DNA of 64,000 nucleotides from DATMER01 sp034667225 (lineage in GTDB: Bacteria; Acidobacteriota; Thermoanaerobaculia; Multivoradales; UBA5704): positions 62,001-126,000 of the forward strand of contig JAXDKG010000036.1 of NCBI GenBank assembly GCA_034667225.1, read 5' to 3'. Under the pieces are notes generated by a model, which saw only the letters and a list, made by a program, of their open reading frames with translations, did no database searches and had not been told where the DNA came from. This document shows, one piece after another, positions 57,852 through 64,000 of this stretch. A program made the translations under genes and the position numbers. Position 1 is the first letter of the stretch, and every line of letters starts with the position of its first letter.

Positions 57852-57878
57852 CCCTCTCCCCCGTGCCGGGGGAGAGGG
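57852..57878. repeat. Dispersed hairpin repeat, copy 2
   Basis: The same 12-base arms as the element at 50358-50384, with a TGC loop, so the copy is inverted relative to it. It ends three bases before the stop of the GGDEF-EAL gene. Confidence 0.8.
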
Positions 57879-57881
57879 GGA

Positions 57882-60410
57882 TCAGCTAACCGATCGTCCT
57901 GAAAAAGGCACCGGGCTCGGCCATTCATGGACGGCGCGGGTGATCAGCTCCTCGACCTCGTCGCCATCGACCGGGTGGGAGAAGAAGAACCCCTGGCCGT
58001 ACTCGCAGCCCATGCCGCGCAGCTTGGCCACGTGCTCCAGGCTCTGGATGCCCTCGGCCACGACTTTCATGCCGAGCTGGTGGCCCAGGCTCACGATCGC
58101 CGCCACGATGGAGATGTTGCCGCCCTCCTCGCCGATGCGCGAGACGAAGGAGCGGTCGATCTTCAGGATGTCCATGGGGTAGCGGTGGAGGTAGTTGAGC
58201 GAGGAGTAGCCCTTGCCGAAGTCGTCCAGGTAGAGCTGCACCCCGAGGGCTTTCAGCCGCAGGAAGCGGCTGGTCGCGGACTCGGCGTGGCGGATGATGA
58301 CCCCCTCGGTGATCTCCAGCCCCAGGTACTCGGGCTCCAGGCCGGAGATGGCCAGGGCCTCGGCGATCTGCTCGTGCAGGTCGGACTGGAAGAACTGCTT
58401 GTTCGAAAGGTTCACGCTCACCCGGAGCTCCCGGTGCTCGGGATACTTGGTCTGCAGGTGGCGCACGCGCTGGCAGGCCTGGGTTAGCACGTAGCGGCCG
58501 AGCGGGAGAATCAGACCGGTCTCCTCCGCCACGGTGAGGAAGTCGTCGGGGAGGATCAGCCCCCTCTTCGGATGGACCCAGCGCATCAGCGCCTCGACGC
58601 CGGTGACCGTGCCGGTCCCCAGGTCCACGAACGGCTGGTAATGCACCTCGATCTGGCCGCGCTCGATGGCGCGCCGCAGGTCGCTCTCGAGCTGCAGGCG
58701 CGCCATGACGAAGTGGTGCATGCCGCGGTGGAAGACCACGTGGCAGGCCCGGCCCGAGCTCTTGGCCCGGTACATGGCCGTGTCCGCGTCGCGCAGCAGA
58801 TCCTCGGGCTTCTCGTAGTCCGGCGTGCAGATCGCGATGCCGATGCTCGCCGTGATGAAGACCTCGTGCCCGCCCAGGTTGATCGGCGCGGCCAGCCGCT
58901 CGTGGATGCGCTCGGCGACGCTGGCCGCGTCTTCGACTTCGTGTCCCCTCTCCAGCAGGATGGCGAACTCGTCGCCGCCGATCCGGGCGATGGTGTCCAT
59001 CGGGCGGAGGGCCGAAGACAGGGCGCGGGCGATCTGGATCAGGAGCTCGTCGCCGACCAGGTGGCCGAGGCTGTCGTTGACGATCTTGAACTGGTCCACA
59101 TCCAGGAAGAGGACGGCCATCAGCCGGTCAGGCTCGCGCCGGGAGCGTTCGACCGCCTGCCAGAGCCGGTCCATAAACAGGGCGCGGTTGGGCAGGCCGG
59201 TCAGCTCGTCGTGCAACGCGTCGTGGAGGAGCCGCTCCTCGGCGCGCTTGCGGTCGGTGATGTCGTGCGAGTTGAGGACCAGGCCCAGGACCGAAGGATG
59301 AACGAGGAGGTTGGAAGCCGTGGACTCGATCGTCAGCCAGGTACCGTTACGGTGCTGGCAGCGGTATTCAATGGTCAGGTTCTCGTGCGGCAGGTCCACC
59401 AGGCACCCGAGGGCGTTGGCCACGAGGGGACGGTCCTCGTAATGGACGAAATCGAGGAAGTTGCCGCCCACGAGTTCCTCGGGCGGATGGCCGAGCAGGC
59501 GCTGGTGCGAGGGGCTGGCGTAGAGCACGGAGCCGTCCGGGTCGAGGATCGAGATCATGTCCGAGGCGTTCTGGACGAGCGCGCGGAAGCGCTCCTCGCT
59601 CGCCTGGAGCGCGTCCTGGGCAAGCCGCCGGTCCGTGATGTCCTCGAAAGCCCCCTCGTAGCGGATCACCCGGCGGTCCTCGTCCCGGATCGTGCGCAGG
59701 CTGAAGCGCACCCAGATCACCCGCCCGTCGTGCCGGCGCACCTGCGACTCGAAGGCCCGGATGCGGGAGCCCTCCTCGTCTTCCTCCTCCTTCTCGACCG
59801 TCCGCTGCCAGCGCAGGCGGTCCTCGGGATCGAGGTAGATGTCGCCGACGTTCGCGTCGAGCAGGGTCTCGCCGTCGGGGTAGCCGAGGACGCGGACCAG
59901 GGCGTCGTTGGCATCCAGCAGCCGTCCGGCGGGCGTGGTCCGGTACAGGCCGATGGGCACGCCGTCGAACAGGCTGCGGTAGCGCTCCTCCGACTCGCGC
60001 AGAGCCTCCTCGGAACGCTTGCGCTCGGCGAAATCATCCACGAAAGAGCCCAGCCGGAGCTCCGCCATGCGCAGCCTGAGCCGCAGCAGCTCCGGGTCGA
60101 CCGGCTCGACCAGCCAGTCGTCGGCGCCGGCCTCCATCAGAGCCCGGGTGTGCTCCGGACTGCCGTCCCGGGTCACGACGAGGACGATCCCGTGCCTGGC
60201 GTGGGGCAGCCCGTGCGCCAGGCGGCAGAGCTCGATGGCTTCCTCCAGGTCGTTCCGCCAGACGATGAGGAAAGGATGGGCTTGCGGCCGCAGGCGCTCG
60301 AGAGCCTCGGAAGGATCGGCCGTGACGGCAAGCTCGTGCCCACCCTCACGCAGCGCCTCCTCCAGGACAGCCTGGCAGACGGACGCCTCCTTCAAAAGCA
60401 GCGCTCGCAT
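57882..60410 (-). CDS. Receiver-PAS-PAS-GGDEF-EAL c-di-GMP signalling protein
   Basis: An 842-residue protein. A receiver-like domain (about 1-125) lacks the classic DD..D layout. Two PAS domains follow (EERYRSLFDGVPIGLYRTT... and EERFRALVQNASDMISILDPDG...), then a GGDEF domain with intact IGGDEFAILLERG, and an EAL domain with VTGVEALMRWVHP, LGLEITEGVI and LYLDDFGKGYSSL. GGAGG lies 11 bases before ATG 60410. Both synthesis and breakdown of c-di-GMP are possible. It is divergent from another diguanylate cyclase gene at 60543. Confidence 0.9.
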   Translation of the reverse strand: MRALLLKEASVCQAVLEEALREGGHELAVTADPSEALERLRPQAHPFLIVWRNDLEEAIELCRLAHGLPHARHGIVLVVTRDGSPEHTRALMEAGADDWLVEPVDPELLRLRLRMAELRLGSFVDDFAERKRSEEALRESEERYRSLFDGVPIGLYRTTPAGRLLDANDALVRVLGYPDGETLLDANVGDIYLDPEDRLRWQRTVEKEEEDEEGSRIRAFESQVRRHDGRVIWVRFSLRTIRDEDRRVIRYEGAFEDITDRRLAQDALQASEERFRALVQNASDMISILDPDGSVLYASPSHQRLLGHPPEELVGGNFLDFVHYEDRPLVANALGCLVDLPHENLTIEYRCQHRNGTWLTIESTASNLLVHPSVLGLVLNSHDITDRKRAEERLLHDALHDELTGLPNRALFMDRLWQAVERSRREPDRLMAVLFLDVDQFKIVNDSLGHLVGDELLIQIARALSSALRPMDTIARIGGDEFAILLERGHEVEDAASVAERIHERLAAPINLGGHEVFITASIGIAICTPDYEKPEDLLRDADTAMYRAKSSGRACHVVFHRGMHHFVMARLQLESDLRRAIERGQIEVHYQPFVDLGTGTVTGVEALMRWVHPKRGLILPDDFLTVAEETGLILPLGRYVLTQACQRVRHLQTKYPEHRELRVSVNLSNKQFFQSDLHEQIAEALAISGLEPEYLGLEITEGVIIRHAESATSRFLRLKALGVQLYLDDFGKGYSSLNYLHRYPMDILKIDRSFVSRIGEEGGNISIVAAIVSLGHQLGMKVVAEGIQSLEHVAKLRGMGCEYGQGFFFSHPVDGDEVEELITRAVHEWPSPVPFSGRSVS

Positions 60411-60542
60411 TTTGCTCGGAACCTCCCCGTTGGATCTTCCGCAAAGTATAACCGTTTCATGGAATTGCGCCATCCCGTGCCTCTGTAAGATCACGCTGAA
60501 GAAATGCTTTTGCCGGTCCAGGGCACAATATGAGAGTTGCCT

Positions 60543-63416
60543 ATGTTCAGACGTACCGCAGCCCTTATCGCCGGCATGGCCGGTGCCCTCGCCCTGCTCC
60601 CAGGCATGGGTGCAGGTGCCATGGAGCACGGCTTCCCCCAGATCCAGCATTACACCCCCTCGCTGCCCGAGGCGGAGACTCAGAACTTCGGTATCGCCCG
60701 CGATCTCCAGGGGATCCTCTATATCGCCAATGGCAGCGGCATCCTGGTCCATGACGGAGCATGGTGGCGGCTCGTCGAGATCGGCGCGGCGAGGACCGCC
60801 TTCTCCGTGGCCACCGATGCGACGGGGCGGGTGGCGGTCGGCGGAGTCGACGAGATCGGCTACCTGAAGGCGGACGCGGGAGGCACGTTCCGCTACGTCT
60901 CCCTGGCGGGGCTCCTGCCGCTTGACCAGCGGAAGATGGGGCAGGTAATGAACGTCCTGCCCACGCCGGACGGCTTCGTCTTCCTGACCAGGAAATGGCT
61001 CTTCGCCTGGGACGGCAAGACGGTCCGCACCCTGGCCACGTTCTCGGGAGACCGCCCTTACGCCGCGATCTTCCCCGTCCGCGAGACGATCTACGTCTGG
61101 ACGAGGGATGGACTCTCACGGATCGATGGCCTGCCGTTGCCCGGAGGGGAGCTGTTCCGCGGGCGGCGGATCGATCTGATCCAGCCGGCGGACCCTGACG
61201 CGCTGCTGATCTCCGTTCGCGGCGAGGGGCTTTTCCTTTTCCGTGGAGGCCGGGCCGAGCCGTTTGCGCCCGAGGCCTCGCGCTGGGCGGCCGAAAACAA
61301 GCTGCTCGAAGGCGAGCGGCTGGCCGACGGCCGCTGGGTTTTAGGATCGGTCCTGGGAGGAGCGCTGCTGCTCCGGCCCGACGGCAACGTGGACCGGGTG
61401 ATCGACACGGCATCGGGCCTGGCCGACGACTTCGTGAGCGGCATTGCAGTCGACCTCGAAGGCTCGCTCTGGCTCGCCCTTAACAACGGGCTCGCGCGGG
61501 TGGAAGTGGCGTCGCCCCTGTCGGTCCTCGATATCCGGTCGGGGCTCAAGGGGAGCATCTACCATGTGGCGCGGCACCGCGGGGAGCTCTGGGCAGCGAC
61601 ATCGGCGGGCGTGTTCCGGTCCGAAGGCGAAAGAATGCGCGCCGTGCCAGGGGTGCCCGCCTCGGGCTGGAGCCTGCTCTCCCGGGGGGACGACCTGCTC
61701 GCCGGGACGGCGTTCGGAATCTACGTGATCCGCGGCGGCAACTCCCACCCACTGCCGGACCTCGGCGAGCGCACGGTCTACCTGCTTGCCCCCTCGAAGT
61801 CCGATCCCCAGCGCGTCTGGGTTGGAATGGGGGAGGGGCTCGCGGCGATCCGCAAGGAGGGCGCGGGTTGGCGGTTTGAGGGGATGGTCGAAGGCGCGCC
61901 GCCGGGGGTGAGGGCGATCGTCGAGTCCGGCGGCGTGCTCTGGTGTGGCACGGAGCTCGACGGTCTCGTCCGGGTGGAGCTGCCGAAAGGCTGGCCCGCC
62001 TCGGGACCTCCAAAAGTGCGGCCCGTGGCGGACAGCTTCGGCGCCCGTCCCCATGCCGTGAGCGGAGGCATCCTCGTCAGCCTGGAAGATCGCCTGCTGC
62101 GCCTCGACGAGGCGAGCGGCCGGCTGGTGGAAGACCCCGCCATCGCGGATCTGGCCGGCCGCTTCAGCATTCTGGTCGAAGATGCCCAGGGGAACCTCTG
62201 GCGCAACACCCGGCCGGTCTCCGTGGCGAAGGCTGGACGGCAGGCGATGCTCGTCGAGTTGCCGGCGCGCGGGATCGAGACGATCGTGGCCGAGCCGGAC
62301 GGCGTGGTCTGGCTGGGAGGAGACGGCGGGCTCTTCCGTTACGAGGGGAGCTTCCGGGGAGCAGGAAGATCCTTGCCGGCCCCCCGCCTGGCGCGGGTGA
62401 CGGTGTCCGGCAAGGAGATCCTGTTTGGCGGAGCGCCGGTGCTCGGGTCCGACGCCCGCCGGCTGCGGATCGAGGTCGCGCCACTCTCCTTCCGCGCGGG
62501 CCTGCGCTACCAGACGCGGCTCGATCCCCTGGATTCAAGCTGGGGAGCGCCGGCCGGCGAGCCATTCGCAGAGCTCACCCGCCTGCCGCCGGATACCTAC
62601 ACCTTCCGCGTGCGCACCGTCGGCCCCAGCGGCGAGACGAGTCCGGAGACTTCGTGGTCCTTCCGCGTCCTGCCGCCCTGGTACCGGACCGTTTGGGCCC
62701 TCGTCCTTGGCGTTGTCCTGGCGCTGGTGTTGGTGCGTGGCTATGCCCGGTTCCGCAGCCGGAGCCTGCACCGGCACGCCGCCGACCTCGAGGCGCGGGT
62801 CGCCGACAAGACCCGCGAGCTGCAGCGCACGCTCGACGACCTGCAGCGCGCTCACGACGAGCTGGAGGTCGCCAACGAGCGTCTGGAAGACCTGTCGCTC
62901 AAGGACGCGCTCACGGGCGTGGCCAACCGCCGCCGTCTGCAGCTCGTGCTCGAGGATGAATGGGGCCGCTCGCGCCGGAGCCGCTCGCCGCTCGCCTTCG
63001 CCCTGCTCGACCTCGACCACTTCAAGCTGCTCAACGACACGCGGGGTCACGGCGAGGGGGACCGCTGCCTGCAGATGGTGGCGCGCTTCCTCTCCGGCAG
63101 CCTGGGCCGGCACTCGGACCTGGTGGCGCGCTATGGGGGCGAGGAGTTCGCCATCCTCCTTCCCGAGACCGACCTGGACGGCGCGTTGCTCGTGGCGGAG
63201 CAGCTCCGCGAAGGAATCGAGGGCCTCCCGATCCAGGTAACCGCGAGCCTCGGAGTGACCTCGCTGATCCCGGCGCCCGGCCAGCGTCTGGAAGAACTGA
63301 TCGAAGCCGCCGACCGGGCCCTCTACCGCGCCAAGGCGGACGGCAGGAACCGGGTCTGCGCCGCCAGTGGGCCGCGTCAGGTGGGCAGCTCGAAGGTTGC
63401 CACGACCGGAGCGTGA
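60543..63416 (+). CDS. Periplasmic-sensor diguanylate cyclase with Y_Y_Y and GGDEF domains
   Basis: A 957-residue protein. A signal peptide (MFRRTAALIAGMAGALALLPGMGAGA) is followed by about 600 residues of beta-propeller repeats of the two-component regulator kind (LEGSLWLALNNGLARVE, GVLWCGTELDGLVRVE, DGVVWLGGDGGLFRYEG). Next come a Y_Y_Y domain (YQTRLDPLDSSWGAP ... LPPDTYTFRVRTVG), a span (about 715-740), a coiled coil and a GGDEF domain with the active motif ARYGGEEFAILLPE. It senses something outside and makes c-di-GMP inside. Confidence 0.9.
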   Translation: MFRRTAALIAGMAGALALLPGMGAGAMEHGFPQIQHYTPSLPEAETQNFGIARDLQGILYIANGSGILVHDGAWWRLVEIGAARTAFSVATDATGRVAVGGVDEIGYLKADAGGTFRYVSLAGLLPLDQRKMGQVMNVLPTPDGFVFLTRKWLFAWDGKTVRTLATFSGDRPYAAIFPVRETIYVWTRDGLSRIDGLPLPGGELFRGRRIDLIQPADPDALLISVRGEGLFLFRGGRAEPFAPEASRWAAENKLLEGERLADGRWVLGSVLGGALLLRPDGNVDRVIDTASGLADDFVSGIAVDLEGSLWLALNNGLARVEVASPLSVLDIRSGLKGSIYHVARHRGELWAATSAGVFRSEGERMRAVPGVPASGWSLLSRGDDLLAGTAFGIYVIRGGNSHPLPDLGERTVYLLAPSKSDPQRVWVGMGEGLAAIRKEGAGWRFEGMVEGAPPGVRAIVESGGVLWCGTELDGLVRVELPKGWPASGPPKVRPVADSFGARPHAVSGGILVSLEDRLLRLDEASGRLVEDPAIADLAGRFSILVEDAQGNLWRNTRPVSVAKAGRQAMLVELPARGIETIVAEPDGVVWLGGDGGLFRYEGSFRGAGRSLPAPRLARVTVSGKEILFGGAPVLGSDARRLRIEVAPLSFRAGLRYQTRLDPLDSSWGAPAGEPFAELTRLPPDTYTFRVRTVGPSGETSPETSWSFRVLPPWYRTVWALVLGVVLALVLVRGYARFRSRSLHRHAADLEARVADKTRELQRTLDDLQRAHDELEVANERLEDLSLKDALTGVANRRRLQLVLEDEWGRSRRSRSPLAFALLDLDHFKLLNDTRGHGEGDRCLQMVARFLSGSLGRHSDLVARYGGEEFAILLPETDLDGALLVAEQLREGIEGLPIQVTASLGVTSLIPAPGQRLEELIEAADRALYRAKADGRNRVCAASGPRQVGSSKVATTGA

Positions 63417-64000
63417 TCGCTGGTCCCGACATCGGCGAGCACCCGTGAAGCCGTGGCGCGCTCGGCGAGGGGGAGGCTGGCGAGGATGTAGTCGATCCGC
63501 CACCCGATGTTGCGCTGCCGCATGTTGCGCCACGGAGCCCACCAGGTGAACAAGCTGTCGTTGTCCGGATCGAGGGCGCGGCCGACGTCGACCAGCCCGC
63601 GGGAGATCACCCGCGCCAGCAGGTCCCGCTCCTCGGCCCGCTGTCCGATGATCCCCGGCTTGCGCTCCTTCGGATGGACATCGCGGTCGGTCAATGCGAC
63701 GTTCAAGTCGCCGGAGAGCACGAGCCGCCGGCCCGCGGACTCCAGCCCGGCGGCGTAATCCCGCATGGCATCCAGGAAGCGGAGCTTGGCCTCATAGTCC
63801 TTGCCTCCATTGGGCACATAGACCGAAGCAAAGGTCACTCCTCCAGCCTCCGCCGTGACGATGCGGTTCTCGAGGTCGAAAGAAGGATGGCTGTACCGGG
63901 GCTCCTCCGGGAACGTATCGCGCCGCAGATTGAGCCCGACACCCGAGTAGCCGCCGGAGCCGTGCCAATAGCACCAATACCCGTCCAGGCTGCAAACGGT
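63377..64000 (-). CDS. xthA: Exodeoxyribonuclease III, 5' end outside window
   Basis: The open frame runs from the window end to a TGA at 63377, about 207 residues, missing the N-terminus. It reads LDGYWCYWHGSGGYSGVGLNLRRDTFPEEPRYSHPSFDLENRIVTAE, VYVPNGGKDYEAKLRF, LVLSGDLNVALTDRDVHPKERK and RNIGWRIDYILASLPLA, ending in LADVGTSDHAPVVATF. These are motifs of ExoIII/AP endonuclease: GDLN and SDHAP carry the catalytic residues. It repairs abasic DNA. Its end overlaps the converging diguanylate cyclase gene by 40 bases. Confidence 0.95.
   Translation of the reverse strand, partial: TVCSLDGYWCYWHGSGGYSGVGLNLRRDTFPEEPRYSHPSFDLENRIVTAEAGGVTFASVYVPNGGKDYEAKLRFLDAMRDYAAGLESAGRRLVLSGDLNVALTDRDVHPKERKPGIIGQRAEERDLLARVISRGLVDVGRALDPDNDSLFTWWAPWRNMRQRNIGWRIDYILASLPLAERATASRVLADVGTSDHAPVVATFELPT

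Overview
The window is about 64 kb of GC-rich bacterial chromosome with dense coding, short intergenic gaps and many 4-base gene overlaps. The protein families suggest an Acidobacteriota-like organism, possibly near Thermoanaerobaculia or Holophagae. The hints are CSLREA-domain secreted proteins, sulfatase-type proteins ending in LRALGY, Ser/Thr kinases fused to TPR arrays, GAF-type sigma54 activators and DUF885 peptidases. This placement is inference, because no rRNA or other strong phylogenetic marker is present. Only one RNA gene was found, an initiator tRNA-Met.

Layout. 0-12.3 kb: core and secreted functions (phosphodiesterase tail, DinB, GH13 enzyme, 2-oxoglutarate dehydrogenase E1, two CSLREA proteins of which one is frameshifted, PIG-L deacetylase, ArgR). 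12.3-13.2 kb: a 21-bp repeat array and a TPR gene cut off at its 5' end. 13.2-17.1 kb: a lower-GC array of small plus-strand genes separated by attC-like sites. This is an integron cassette array without a visible integrase, and it carries an HNH-type protein and a two-gene TIR cassette. 17.1-18.9 kb: a truncated gene, a Bax-inhibitor-1 protein and a VOC protein behind a worn attC-like site. 18.9-26.6 kb: a regulatory island. A sigma54 activator and a Zn-ribbon/kinase/TPR protein form one operon. It is flanked on both sides by small unknown genes, each with a -24/-12 promoter and a matching 20-bp dyad at activator distance. 26.6-34.4 kb: ankyrin protein, PEP-mutase-like enzyme plus cupin, Uma2 protein, and an Fe3+-type ABC transporter with a fused permease followed by an MFS exporter. 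34.4-40 kb: tRNA-fMet, sulfatase-like protein, methyltransferase, a rhodanese with an in-frame TGA that looks like selenocysteine, enolase-FtsB, M48 protease and a cold-shock protein. 40-50 kb: YceH, lipoprotein/OmpA pair, aquaporin, GT-C-like membrane protein, DUF433, TPM/Tim44 pair, a second 21-bp array, AAA/DUF4143 ATPase, H-NS-like protein and adenosine deaminase. 50-64 kb: FGly-type sulfatase, ferredoxin, 5'-nucleotidase, DUF885 peptidase, small envelope proteins, two large c-di-GMP proteins and an incomplete exonuclease III.

Four observations deserve most attention: the sigma54 island with paired dyads, the candidate selenoprotein with a fitting stem-loop, the integron cassette array with its TIR pair, and the two unrelated arrays that share an exact 21-bp period. 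All rest on reading the sequence. No database search was possible.
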